From RGIG2041 sp045578865 (GTDB lineage: Bacteria > Bacillota > Clostridia > UBA1381 > UMGS1253): a stretch of 64,000 bases of DNA. Shown here piece by piece: positions 16,203 to 24,710 of the stretch. Each line of letters opens with the position of its first letter. Within the stretch, counting starts at the first letter, position 1. The stretch lies in the NCBI GenBank assembly GCA_045578865.1, contig JAZNLB010000005.1, positions 1-64,000 of the forward strand, in the 5' to 3' direction. The notes beneath the pieces are model-generated. The model searched no databases and had not been told where the DNA came from. It saw only the letters and a program-made list of their open reading frames with translations. The translations under genes and the position numbers were made by a program.

Positions 16203-17218
16203 CGCACTTGCACCTCCACATCTACATCAAAGTCCATTTGGGAAATCATCTGGTTCCACCGCTCCATATCAAAATTCGCTCTGCCCTCGGTCATCTTCGT
16301 TTTATATAATCCCAAAAAATCGCAACCGAGTGCACGGCTTTCTTCCAGAACGCCCCTAAGACCCCTTTGTAATTTTTCCTTTATAATTTCCGTCTGCGCT
16401 TTGGTCGGCGGTATTGTCGACTGCGTTTTAGCCAAAAAATTGAAAGTTGCACGCACATAAAGTTTTCCGTCTCGCTCTTGCAAATCAATTTCTCTGCTGT
16501 GGACCTGCGCTTCAATGGGGATACCGTTTATGACATACTGCAATGCCGCCTTTTTTTGCGTAAAACAAACCAATGCAGGATTTTTCGTGCTCCCCACCAG
16601 TTTGCCGCCCCGAAAAAGCGCATAACCGTCCAATCGCATCGCCTCATCGTTGACCGCAATACGCGCCACGGGATAACCGGCATCGCCGTAAGACACCGCA
16701 TATAAAACATCACCCATGCTTGTATAGTGCACAAGCCCGGCCTCATAAAGGGTGGTAATGATACTGTCCGCAGCAAAACCTGCGGAAAAATCGTTTACTG
16801 CCTTGTGCTTTACGACGCTTTCTAAATCCGCATCTGTCACAAACACCGCCGTCGAGCGTCTCGAGCGGGGCTCCGCATCCAGATAACGCAAAAACGGCAA
16901 AATGTTTTCCTCGGCAAATTTTTCTTCCAGCACCACCGCGCGCATTGCGCCAAAAAACAACGGGTGGTCGGCGCTTTGTTGCAAATGAAATACTGCCGTC
17001 TCCAAATCCGTACCCTTAGCGGAAAGAAGACTGACCGGTTCATCTGCCATCGCATCGGAAAAACTACGCACATTAGCCACGCCGCCACCCAAATGTACTT
17101 CCCCCTCTGTTTTGCCGACATAGATCGAGGTCAAAATATCCATATTTTCCACTTCCGTGTACGGGTAGCATCCGCAAAGTACAAATAAAAACGGCAACAG
17201 AAAACATATGCGCTTCAT
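16199..17218 (-). CDS. gerC: Ger(x)C family germination lipoprotein
   Basis: 339 residues, the lipoprotein subunit C of the germination receptor. Seen: lipoprotein signal MKRICFLLPFLFVLCGCYP (lipidated Cys at residue 17), the family start YTEVENMDILTSIYVGK, and a C-terminal Spore_GerAC-type domain. The ATG at 17218 follows AGGAGG and overlaps the gerB stop by 4 bp; the longer frame upstream is the gerB region in another phase. Works with the GerA- and GerB-type subunits encoded around it. Confidence 0.9.
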   Translation of the reverse strand: MKRICFLLPFLFVLCGCYPYTEVENMDILTSIYVGKTEGEVHLGGGVANVRSFSDAMADEPVSLLSAKGTDLETAVFHLQQSADHPLFFGAMRAVVLEEKFAEENILPFLRYLDAEPRSRRSTAVFVTDADLESVVKHKAVNDFSAGFAADSIITTLYEAGLVHYTSMGDVLYAVSYGDAGYPVARIAVNDEAMRLDGYALFRGGKLVGSTKNPALVCFTQKKAALQYVINGIPIEAQVHSREIDLQERDGKLYVRATFNFLAKTQSTIPPTKAQTEIIKEKLQRGLRGVLEESRALGCDFLGLYKTKMTEGRANFDMERWNQMISQMDFDVDVEVQVR

Positions 17219-18261
17219 CGCTTTTTCCTCCTTTGTGCAATCCGCAAAACGAGCGGAAATATAATCAGTACCACCGCACCGCCGATTGCCGATGTATAAA
17301 CCAAACAAACAAGCGCCGCCTCCTGCGTACAAAGTGCAAGCGCTGCAATGCAAAACAACACATAAAGCATCGGCAAAAGCCATCTGCGCTTCACGCTCGG
17401 GCACAAACGAATGATACCCTGTACGGGAATGTGCGCCGCAAGCGCTCCTGCAGACGGCACCAGAAATGACCAAGTAACGATAAACACCATATCTCCGCGC
17501 TGTAAAAAATCCGTTTTAGCCAAATTCAAGTTTTTCATCGCCAGCACTGCAGAATCCATATATTTCGCCGTTTGGTTGCTGCCCAGCATACTGATACATC
17601 CCGCCGTCGCCAAAATAAAAATTGCCGTACTCACGACCACAGCCCAAGCACTAGCCCGCTGCTTCGCTTTTTTCTTTACTTCTAAAACGCCGATGCTGCC
17701 AATCGAAACAAAAAAAGCGAATATAAATCCAACCGCACCGGGAAAGCGTGCAGAAGAAAACCCCTCCGTCAGCGGCAAAAGATTACGCAAATCTCCGGAA
17801 AACAAAAGCACAAAGCGCATCACCACAATCGTCAAAAGCAAAAAGACGCCTAAAAACGCAAGCAGGCGGACAAGCGTTTTGGTCGGTTTTGCCGCCGTAT
17901 ACAGACAAATCGCATTTAAAAACAATGCCGTAAACAAGCGCGACGAACCGTTTAAAAACCAATGTTGTACTGTCACGCTGAAATAGACGAGCAAAAAAGC
18001 GGCAACCGCCGCATAGACCGAAACATAAATCCACGCGAGGAGCCTGCCACCGCGCGGTAAAATCTTTATACAAGCATCGCAAAATGTCTGATCACCGACA
18101 CCGCCGAAGAGCAATGCCGCCGCCAACGCCACTGCGCCTGCCGTCAAAATCACGCCCCAATAAAATGTAGCTGCAAAATATGTCGCCGCCGCCGGCAAAG
18201 CAAAAAGGCCTGCGCCGAGCATACCGACACAGCACATTAAAAACACAGAAATACCGCGCAT
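17215..18261 (-). CDS. gerB: GerB family spore germination permease-like subunit
   Basis: 348 residues, about ten transmembrane segments, APC-superfamily fold; subunit B of the germination receptor, thought to bind the nutrient germinant. Seen: MCCVGMLGAGLFALP near the N-terminus, a transporter-like discontinuous helix 1 pattern (GAGLF), and RNLLPLTEGF typical of Spore_permease proteins. First gene of the gerB-gerC-gerA set. GAGGTGAG precedes the ATG. Upstream it is divergent from the DUF2974 gene; I saw no convincing sigma-G promoter. Confidence 0.87.
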   Translation of the reverse strand: MRGISVFLMCCVGMLGAGLFALPAAATYFAATFYWGVILTAGAVALAAALLFGGVGDQTFCDACIKILPRGGRLLAWIYVSVYAAVAAFLLVYFSVTVQHWFLNGSSRLFTALFLNAICLYTAAKPTKTLVRLLAFLGVFLLLTIVVMRFVLLFSGDLRNLLPLTEGFSSARFPGAVGFIFAFFVSIGSIGVLEVKKKAKQRASAWAVVVSTAIFILATAGCISMLGSNQTAKYMDSAVLAMKNLNLAKTDFLQRGDMVFIVTWSFLVPSAGALAAHIPVQGIIRLCPSVKRRWLLPMLYVLFCIAALALCTQEAALVCLVYTSAIGGAVVLIIFPLVLRIAQRRKKR

Positions 18262-18322
18262 TTTTATAATCTCACCTCGACCTTATTTTGTATTACAAAT
18301 TAAAATTTATTCGCATAAAGGA

Positions 18323-18350
18323 TTGCATTTCGTATAAAATATGTTAAAAT
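18323..18350 (+). promoter_or_regulatory. Promoter candidate for the DUF2974 gene
   Basis: TTGCAT (18323-18328), 16-nt spacer, TAAAAT (18345-18350), 34 nt before the GTG start. Confidence 0.5.
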
Positions 18351-18384
18351 TCAATTAAATCTATTTTGAAGGGAAAGATGCGCT

Positions 18385-19485
18385 GTGGGTAATATGCTTA
18401 CATATATAGAGCAATACGGCGACCAAGGATTTGACACGCTTGCATTTTGCGAAGTCGACAGTCTGATTTTGGCGCAAGCGGCGTATTTCGTGCTGGACAG
18501 TTATGTTTCGGCAAGGCACAAATTCAATGTAACTTTGCGCGATATTGCAAACCTACCCGACAAGCGCATCACGCAGGATACCACCCTGCCCAAAGAAAAC
18601 AAACGGCTTTTGGCTGCCATCGGCAAAAGCCGCCGTTTCGGCGATGTGCTCCTTGGCTGCTACTGCGCCGAGACAAATCCAGAAACCGAACTGCAATTTG
18701 CCGCCGTTACGATGCGCCTTGCGCCCCGTCTGCACTATATTGCCTTTCGCGGCACAGATATTTCCATCGTTGGCTGGAAAGAAGATTTTAACCTTTCGTT
18801 TTCAAAAAACATCCCGGCACAACTGGCTGGCGCACAATATTTGAAAAGAACCGCACGATACTTGCGCGGACATTTAATTCTGGGAGGGCACTCCAAAGGC
18901 GGCAACTTGGCTGTTTATGCCGCTATGCAAGCAAGACACGGCATTAAAAAGCGTATCACTGCTATCTATAATCACGACGGTCCGGGATTTGTGCCGGAGG
19001 TGTTTGCAAGTGCAAATTACAAAAGCATTCAAGACCGCATCTATAAAACCGTGCCGCATTGTGCGCTTGTTGGACTGTTGCTTTCCAATCAAAGTCCATA
19101 CACCGTTGTGGCAAGCAAGTCTTTTCCGCTTCTGCAACACAACCCTTTTACATGGGAAATTAAGGAGCGCAAATTTGTGTGTTTAAAAAAAGTCGATATG
19201 TTTTCGCGCCTGGCAAATGAAACGATGGATGCCTGGCTGCTTGAGCTCACGGTGGAGGAGCGCAAAGCCTTTATCGACGCACTCTTCGATTTGCTCAATG
19301 CCACCAATGCTAAAACCTATCCCGAACTGCTGACTTCGCTCAAAGCAAACATTTCACCCCTGCGCGACAAAATTAAATCCCTGGACCCGAAAACGCGCAC
19401 GATGATGCACAAGACCATTCGTGCGCTTATAAAGGTCGGCACACAGCAGATGAAACTGCTCATGCAAAAAAGAGAGAAATATTAG
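18385..19485 (+). CDS. DUF2974 (Mbeg1-like) alpha/beta hydrolase-like protein
   Basis: 366 residues. The N-terminus (GNMLTYIEQYGDQGFDTL and FCEVDSLILAQ) and the central FRGTD...GWKEDFN block are characteristic of DUF2974 proteins of Firmicutes. A nucleophile-elbow motif GGHSKGGNLA puts a putative catalytic Ser near residue 171, and an Asp follows in NHDGPGF. Probably a cytoplasmic lipase/esterase-like enzyme; no substrate is known for the family. A GTG at 18385 is taken as start (AAGGG upstream); the ATG at 18394 is an alternative. Single gene with a terminator. Confidence 0.8.
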   Translation: MGNMLTYIEQYGDQGFDTLAFCEVDSLILAQAAYFVLDSYVSARHKFNVTLRDIANLPDKRITQDTTLPKENKRLLAAIGKSRRFGDVLLGCYCAETNPETELQFAAVTMRLAPRLHYIAFRGTDISIVGWKEDFNLSFSKNIPAQLAGAQYLKRTARYLRGHLILGGHSKGGNLAVYAAMQARHGIKKRITAIYNHDGPGFVPEVFASANYKSIQDRIYKTVPHCALVGLLLSNQSPYTVVASKSFPLLQHNPFTWEIKERKFVCLKKVDMFSRLANETMDAWLLELTVEERKAFIDALFDLLNATNAKTYPELLTSLKANISPLRDKIKSLDPKTRTMMHKTIRALIKVGTQQMKLLMQKREKY

Positions 19486-19534
19486 GGCGTAGGCGATTGC
19501 AAACACAATGAAAGAAAACTATTTTATTATAAAA

Positions 19535-19571
19535 AAAATCCTTTCTGCATATTTACAGAAAGGATTTTTTG
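19535..19571. terminator. Bidirectional terminator between DUF2974 gene and clpC
   Basis: 13-bp stem AAAATCCTTTCTG/CAGAAAGGATTTT, 8-nt loop, T run on the plus side and A run (T on minus) on the other; serves both convergent genes. Confidence 0.85.
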
Positions 19572-19580
19572 TTAGAAGCG

Positions 19581-22046
19581 TTACTTTTTATCCACAGTAA
19601 GTTCACCGTCTTTAAAATCAACCGTTATACTGTCACCCGCACCAATATCGGCATCAAGCATTTTTTCTGCGAGTGCATCCTCGATTTTTGTCTGGATGGC
19701 GCGGCGTAGCGGTCTTGCACCATAGATCGGGTCAAAACCTTCTTTTGCAACCATCGAAACCACCGCATCGGTAAAGGTTGCCGTGATTTCGGTTTTCGCC
19801 AAGCGGTCTGTAAGGGACGCAAGCATAAGTTTTGCAATCTCCCCGATTTGCACCTCCGTAAGCGGATGAAACACTATCGTATCATCAATACGGTTTAAAA
19901 ATTCCGGACGGAAATGATTTTTGAGTTCGCCGAGCACATCTGCCTTAATCTTTTCGTATGTGCGCGCTTCTTGATTCTCCTGTGCAGAAGCAAAACCGAG
20001 TTTTGTGCTTTTTTCGTTCGTTATCAATCTTGCACCGATGTTAGAGGTCATAATAATAACGGTGTTTCGAAAATCAACGCGTCTGCCCTGCGAATCCGTC
20101 AGGATACCGTCTTCAAGAATTTGCAAAAGGATGTTAAATACATCCGGATGCGCCTTTTCGATTTCGTCAAATAAAACCACGCTATATGGTTTTCTGCGGA
20201 TTTTCTCCGTGAGTTGTCCGGCATCATCATAGCCCACATATCCCGGAGGAGAACCCACTAGACGCGACACGGAATGTTTTTCCATATACTCAGACATATC
20301 AATGCGGATCATATCGTCCTCTGAGCCAAACATCGTCTGTGCAAGCGCTTTGGACAGTTCAGTTTTTCCCACGCCCGTAGGTCCGAGAAAGATAAATGAA
20401 CCAATCGGACGCTTCGGGTCTTTCAAACCGACTCTGCCGCGTCGGATAGCTTTCGATACCGCACGAACTGCTTCGTCTTGACCGATCACGCGACCATGCA
20501 AACAGTCTTCTAAGTGTAATAACTTTTTCGACTCATCAGTACTTAGCCGCGCAACCGGGATATTCGTCCATTGAGACACAATCTGCGCGATTTGTTCTTC
20601 ATCTACACACATATGCTGGGTAGATTTTACATCATCCCACTTTGTTTTTTCATCGTCAAGTTGGGATTTAATTTTATTTTCCTCATCACGCAAGGACGCA
20701 GCTCGTTCAAAGTCCTGGACTGCAATGGCAGATTCCTTTTCTTTGGTCACTTCTGCCAATTTATCTTCAAGTTGTTTCAATTCCGGCGGCGCCGTCAGTT
20801 TTCCGAGGCGCACTTTCGATGCAGCCTCATCCACCAGGTCAATCGCCTTATCAGGCAAAAATCTGTCCGTAATATAGCGTGCAGATAGCTCAACCGCCGC
20901 TTTAATCGCTGCATCCGTAATTTTTACGCCGTGGTGTGCCTCATATTTATCTCGAATACCCGTTAAAATCTGGATGCTTTCCGCCTCGGTCGGCTCGCCT
21001 ACGGTAATCGGTTGAAAACGGCGTTCGAGCGCAGAGTCCTTTTCAATATGCTTTCTGTATTCCGTCAGCGTCGTTGCACCAATAACCTGAATTTCGCCGC
21101 GTGCCAGCGATGGCTTTAAAATATTTGCCGCATCAATGGCGCCTTCTGCCGCACCTGCGCCGATAATGGTGTGCATCTCATCAATAAACAAAATCACATT
21201 GCCCGCCTTCACAACCTCATCCATCGCAGCTTTAAGTCTTTCTTCAAATTCACCACGATACTTTGCACCGGCAATCATAGAAGACAAATCCAGCGTAAAT
21301 AACCGCTTATCTATCAAAATTTCCGGCACATCTCCGGCAACGATTTTTTGTGCAAGTCCCTCTGCCACCGCCGTTTTACCGACGCCCGGCTCGCCGATTA
21401 AGCAGGGATTATTTTTCGTGCGGCGTGATAAAATCTGAATCACACGCTCAATTTCTGTGTCTCTGCCGATGACCGGGTCAAACTTGCCATCGCGTGCCAT
21501 CTGCGTAAAATCGCGTCCGAACTGGTCAAGTGTCGGCGTTTTCGTTTCCGGCTTTGCTCCCTTCCCCAACGGCTCTGTATTGCCGGTTGCACTCGCCGCA
21601 GTATATCCCGATACCGAGGCGGCAATCTGTGCATAAAAGTTTTGCAAATCCACACCGAGTTCCACCAGAATTTTAAGCGCTACACTTTCGCCACTTCGCA
21701 AAAGTGCTAAAAGGAGGTGTTCTGTCCCGATAAAACCGTGCCCAAGTTTTCTTGCTTCGGCAAGACTTAACTCAATCACTCGTTTCGTACGAGGTGTCAT
21801 CATCAGTTGTGAAGCATCATTTCGCACTTCATTTTTTCCCGTCAGCGCAATAATCTTTTCTTTAACAACCTTCTCGTCCACGCCCTTGTCGGCGAGCAAC
21901 TGCGCCGCTACGGAATTGGTCTGTGCAGCAAGGCCGACTAAGATGTGTTCCGTGCCGATATAGTTGTGTCCAAGTTCACAAGCGCAAGCATGTGCGCTTC
22001 GAAGTGCGCTTTGCGCCTTCTGCGTAAATCTGTTATCAAAAGTCAT
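19581..22046 (-). CDS. clpC: ATP-dependent Clp protease ATPase subunit ClpC
   Basis: 821-residue AAA+ unfoldase that delivers proteins, including arginine-phosphorylated ones, to ClpP. Seen: double Clp N-domain (FTQKAQSALRSAH ... GTEHLLLALL), Walker A GEPGVGKT and GPTGVGKT in the two AAA domains, a UVR-type middle domain near EKESAIAVQDFERAASLRD, and the conserved SEYMEKHSVSRLVG. The ATG at 22046 follows AAAGGAGTG; the in-frame TTG at 22064 is rejected. Last gene of the ctsR-mcsA-mcsB-clpC operon. Confidence 0.96.
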   Translation of the reverse strand: MTFDNRFTQKAQSALRSAHACACELGHNYIGTEHILVGLAAQTNSVAAQLLADKGVDEKVVKEKIIALTGKNEVRNDASQLMMTPRTKRVIELSLAEARKLGHGFIGTEHLLLALLRSGESVALKILVELGVDLQNFYAQIAASVSGYTAASATGNTEPLGKGAKPETKTPTLDQFGRDFTQMARDGKFDPVIGRDTEIERVIQILSRRTKNNPCLIGEPGVGKTAVAEGLAQKIVAGDVPEILIDKRLFTLDLSSMIAGAKYRGEFEERLKAAMDEVVKAGNVILFIDEMHTIIGAGAAEGAIDAANILKPSLARGEIQVIGATTLTEYRKHIEKDSALERRFQPITVGEPTEAESIQILTGIRDKYEAHHGVKITDAAIKAAVELSARYITDRFLPDKAIDLVDEAASKVRLGKLTAPPELKQLEDKLAEVTKEKESAIAVQDFERAASLRDEENKIKSQLDDEKTKWDDVKSTQHMCVDEEQIAQIVSQWTNIPVARLSTDESKKLLHLEDCLHGRVIGQDEAVRAVSKAIRRGRVGLKDPKRPIGSFIFLGPTGVGKTELSKALAQTMFGSEDDMIRIDMSEYMEKHSVSRLVGSPPGYVGYDDAGQLTEKIRRKPYSVVLFDEIEKAHPDVFNILLQILEDGILTDSQGRRVDFRNTVIIMTSNIGARLITNEKSTKLGFASAQENQEARTYEKIKADVLGELKNHFRPEFLNRIDDTIVFHPLTEVQIGEIAKLMLASLTDRLAKTEITATFTDAVVSMVAKEGFDPIYGARPLRRAIQTKIEDALAEKMLDADIGAGDSITVDFKDGELTVDKK

Positions 22047-22060
22047 ATAAATCACTCCTT

Positions 22061-23068
22061 TCAAAGTGCCGCCCGAATTTTATCAGCACGCGCGATATCG
22101 CGTGCATCTGCGCCGAGCGTTTGGCCGCTTGCAAGTGCAATATGATGCGGCTCACTTTCAATCATCAATCGAATCAGTTTTTGCGTGTCTGTATCTTTGA
22201 GTATACCCATATCCGCACCAAGTTTAACACACGAAAGCAACTTTTGCGCCTCCTCGGAGGAAATTTTTCTGGCATACTTGAGCGTGCCGTATGCACGCCA
22301 GAGCATGTCCGCAAAACTGTCTTTATCTTTTTCATATAGTTTTTGGCGCATTTCCCGCTCCAATTTTAAAATCTGGCGCACGATTTCGCCAAGTTTCTCT
22401 ATTGTTTTTTGTTCACTCAGCCCCAATGTAATCTGATTGGAGAGTTGATACAAGTCACCTCGGGTACCGCTTCCCTCTCCGTATACACCGCGGATGGTGA
22501 GTCCAAGTTTACCGACCTGACTGACAATGGAATTAATACTGCCTGCCATACGCAGCGCAGGCAAATGCAGCATCACCGATGCGCGCATCCCCGTGCCCAC
22601 ATTTGTAGGACAATGTGTGAGAAATCCGAAGGTTTCGTCAAATGCGTACTGCACCTGTTTACCGATGGCATCATCGAGCGCATCAGCTTTTGCATAAGCC
22701 TCTTCCAAATCCAGCCCCGGCGCAATCACCTGAATACGCAAATGGTCTTCTTCTCCAACCATAACTGCCGCCATTCCTGCTTCATCCAAAAGCAGGGCTT
22801 TGTTTTTTCCGTCGAGCATCTCACGGCTGAGAATATGATCTTCTACGAGTGCCGACTTATTCATTTGCGGTGCGTTGTCTAAATTCAAAAAGGAAAATTT
22901 GTTTTTGCCAATATCCAACGCACGCTTTACGCCTTGGGTAATTTCTTTTGCATCGCTGTCACTCCAAGACGGCGGAAAAGGAATGTTGGCCACATTGCGC
23001 GCAAGGCGCACTCTCGTGCTGACAACCACATCGCTATCTTTGCCTGTCGTTTCATACCACATACGCAT
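22061..23068 (-). CDS. mcsB: Protein arginine kinase McsB
   Basis: 335 residues, phosphagen-kinase fold, phosphorylates Arg residues to mark proteins for ClpC-ClpP and inactivates CtsR in stress. Seen: STRVRLARN near the N-terminus, the CPTNVGTGMRASV catalytic block, and RGVYGEGSG, all as in McsB; the C-terminal pArg-sensing half is present. The ATG at 23068 follows AAGGAGG and lies 1 nt from the mcsA stop. Canonical operon position between mcsA and clpC. Confidence 0.95.
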   Translation of the reverse strand: MRMWYETTGKDSDVVVSTRVRLARNVANIPFPPSWSDSDAKEITQGVKRALDIGKNKFSFLNLDNAPQMNKSALVEDHILSREMLDGKNKALLLDEAGMAAVMVGEEDHLRIQVIAPGLDLEEAYAKADALDDAIGKQVQYAFDETFGFLTHCPTNVGTGMRASVMLHLPALRMAGSINSIVSQVGKLGLTIRGVYGEGSGTRGDLYQLSNQITLGLSEQKTIEKLGEIVRQILKLEREMRQKLYEKDKDSFADMLWRAYGTLKYARKISSEEAQKLLSCVKLGADMGILKDTDTQKLIRLMIESEPHHIALASGQTLGADARDIARADKIRAAL

Positions 23069-23069
23069 A

Positions 23070-23456
23070 TTAAAGCCCCTCCTTTTCCTCAAGTTCTTTG
23101 ATTTTATCTCTCAAAACAGCGGCCTGCTCAAAGTTTTGTGCCGCAATTTCCGCCTGCAAACGCTCTTTCAAGCCCGCCAGTTCTTGCTTGACTTTTAGGC
23201 GCTCCCCTGCACTTTTTGGAATTTTGCCCGTATGCATTGTATTGGAATGAATACGGGAAAGCATGGCTTCAAACTGCGGGCGGAATACCGCATAACACTC
23301 CGAACACCCCGCTCTGCCCTTTTTTACAACCTCACTTAAATGCGTGTGGCAATTTGGACATGCCTCATCTTTATATACGCTCTTCGGTGCGGCGTAAAAC
23401 AAATTAAAATCCTTATCCAGTCCGCTGAAAAATTCATCAAAAATATCATTAAACAT
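23070..23456 (-). CDS. mcsA: McsA, activator of McsB, with only one zinc finger
   Basis: 128 residues. McsA normally carries two treble-clef-like zinc sites (four CXXC) and a C-terminal UVR domain. Here only one pair is present: CPNCH near residue 33 and CSECY near 51. The N-terminal CXXC pair is missing, replaced by an acidic/aromatic segment (FNDIFDEFFSGLDKDF). The UVR domain is at about 93-125 (LQAEIAAQNFEQAAVLRDKI). The gene begins 12 nt after ctsR, so no room exists for a missing N-terminus. It should still activate McsB; loss of one zinc site could change metal or redox sensing. Confidence 0.9.
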   Translation of the reverse strand: MFNDIFDEFFSGLDKDFNLFYAAPKSVYKDEACPNCHTHLSEVVKKGRAGCSECYAVFRPQFEAMLSRIHSNTMHTGKIPKSAGERLKVKQELAGLKERLQAEIAAQNFEQAAVLRDKIKELEEKEGL

Positions 23457-23468
23457 TTTGCTTTCCTC

Positions 23469-23912
23469 CTATATAATACCAATGAGCATATTTTTAAATA
23501 CCTTTGCCCGAAGCCTGTCACGCTCAGGTTGCTGCACGGGCAAGCTTCTGTCTGAAACTGCAGATACAATCAGTTTACCTTCACGCTCGGTTAAAATACC
23601 ACTCTGCATCATATTCACGACCATCGCCTGCACGCTGGCTGAACTGATAGATTCACCCACAGCATTCACCACATGCATCATATAATTTGCCCCGGAAGGC
23701 GCAACGCGCCGGATGCGGATATATCCGCCGCCGCCTCGCTGACTTTCCACCTCGTAACCACGCTGACCGGTAAAGCGTGTGCCGATTACATAGTTAATCT
23801 GCGACGGTGCACAGGAAAAGCGGCTCGCAAGCTCGTTTCGTTTTAAGACAATGTCCGTCTCATCAGCAAGCATCTCCAATAAAAACCGTTCTATCACATC
23901 ACTCATTTTCAT
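23469..23912 (-). CDS. ctsR: Transcriptional repressor CtsR
   Basis: 147-residue dimeric heat-shock repressor of clp genes. Seen: N-terminal winged HTH with SCAPSQINYVIGTRFT and the wing GGGGYIRI(R) whose Arg contacts DNA and is the McsB target region. First gene of its operon, preceded by CtsR boxes overlapping the transcription start, so it is autoregulated as in Bacillus. Confidence 0.95.
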   Translation of the reverse strand: MKMSDVIERFLLEMLADETDIVLKRNELASRFSCAPSQINYVIGTRFTGQRGYEVESQRGGGGYIRIRRVAPSGANYMMHVVNAVGESISSASVQAMVVNMMQSGILTEREGKLIVSAVSDRSLPVQQPERDRLRAKVFKNMLIGII

Positions 23913-23933
23913 GTTTACATCATCCTTTTTGAC

Positions 23934-23960
23934 TTTGACTTTCTTTGACCTTTCTTGACT
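23934..23960 (-). promoter_or_regulatory. CtsR operator with three heptads
   Basis: On the minus strand AGTCAAG, GGTCAAA and AGTCAAA, each separated by 3 nt. The last two form a perfect CtsR box (RGTCAAANANRGTCAAA); the first adds a degenerate third heptad. Located just downstream of the -10. Confidence 0.88.
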
Positions 23961-23962
23961 AT

Positions 23963-23991
23963 ACTATACCACCCGTTCCCAGAAATGTCAA
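23963..23991 (-). promoter_or_regulatory. Sigma-A promoter of the ctsR operon
   Basis: TTGACA (23991-23986), 17-nt spacer, TATAGT (23968-23963), immediately upstream of the CtsR boxes. Confidence 0.88.
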
Positions 23992-24047
23992 TATCTCAAT
24001 TTTGAACATTTTGTAAACATTTTTTTAAAAACTTTTGAAAAAAAGGC

Positions 24048-24076
24048 TTGCTATTTGAAATTTTGTGTGTTAAAAT
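24048..24076 (+). promoter_or_regulatory. Sigma-A promoter of rpmB
   Basis: TTGCTA (24048-24053), 17-nt spacer, TAAAAT (24071-24076); leader of about 65 nt. Confidence 0.7.
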
Positions 24077-24148
24077 AGTTGTTGCTTATTATGTTAGTTA
24101 CTTTCGAATATAGATTATTCGGCAGTTATGCAGGAGGTGTAATCAGAT

Positions 24149-24337
24149 ATGGCAAAGTGTGAAGTTTGCGGTAAGGGCGTATCCTTTGGTATTCAGGTCA
24201 GCCACTCCCACAGAAGAAGCAATCGTATGTGGAAGGCAAATGTGCGTAAGGTAAAGGCAGTTGTAAACGGTGCAAACAAATCCGTTTATGTATGCAGCAG
24301 ATGCTTGCGTGCAGGTAAGGTAGAAAGAGCTATCTAA
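24149..24337 (+). CDS. rpmB: 50S ribosomal protein L28
   Basis: 62 residues. Seen: zinc-binding type of L28 with CEVCGKG near the start and CSRCLRAGKV at the end (four Cys), plus the SHSHRRSNRMWKANV core. Zinc-containing C+ form. AGGAGGTG precedes the ATG. Monocistronic, with its own promoter and terminator. Confidence 0.96.
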   Translation: MAKCEVCGKGVSFGIQVSHSHRRSNRMWKANVRKVKAVVNGANKSVYVCSRCLRAGKVERAI

Positions 24338-24354
24338 TAACCGTGGTCATGATG

Positions 24355-24385
24355 TCCCGCACAATAACTTGTGCGGGATTTTGAC
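24355..24385 (+). terminator. rpmB terminator
   Basis: 9-bp stem TCCCGCACA/TGTGCGGGA, 6-nt loop, followed by T-rich sequence. Confidence 0.85.
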
Positions 24386-24418
24386 TTTTTTACATACTTG
24401 CAGCTCTACACGCAATCA

Positions 24419-24450
24419 AAAACGGCGGTGGTAAAATCCACCGCCGTTTT
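24419..24450 (-). terminator. Terminator of the small Cys-rich protein gene
   Basis: 13-bp perfect stem AAAACGGCGGTGG/CCACCGCCGTTTT with a 6-nt loop; on the minus strand it ends in a T run. Lies about 40 nt after the stop of the minus-strand 32-residue gene. Confidence 0.82.
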
Positions 24451-24490
24451 CATTTATTGGTTCTACCGCTTTATCCTTCGCTTTCGTTTC

Positions 24491-24589
24491 TTAGTTGTCG
24501 CCACAGCAGCAGCAAAGAATTACCGCAATCAAGATAATCCAAAGCAGCCAGTTGTTGTCTTCACCGCAACCATTGAAAAAGCAGCCCAT
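24491..24589 (-). CDS. 32-residue Cys-rich single-span membrane protein
   Basis: Short frame with a near-perfect ribosome binding site (AAGGAGG, 7 nt before the ATG) and its own terminator. The protein starts MGCFFNGCGEDNNW, continues with a hydrophobic segment (LLWIILIAVIL) and ends CCCCGDN: six Cys in 32 residues around one transmembrane stretch. Similar tiny Cys- and Gly-rich membrane proteins occur in spore formers (YjcZ-like and related groups), but I cannot place it firmly. Possible spore-envelope component or membrane peptide. Seen: frame, RBS, terminator; role not known. Confidence 0.65.
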   Translation of the reverse strand: MGCFFNGCGEDNNWLLWIILIAVILCCCCGDN

Positions 24590-24710
24590 GCCCGTACCTC
24601 CTTCCCCACTTTCAAAGGCGCGCACTTGCCTTGCGCTTGCCTTTGTAGTACATCATATGAGATACGGTATATTTTGGTATCTTGTCCGGTTGCAAAAAAA
24701 GAATGGAAAT

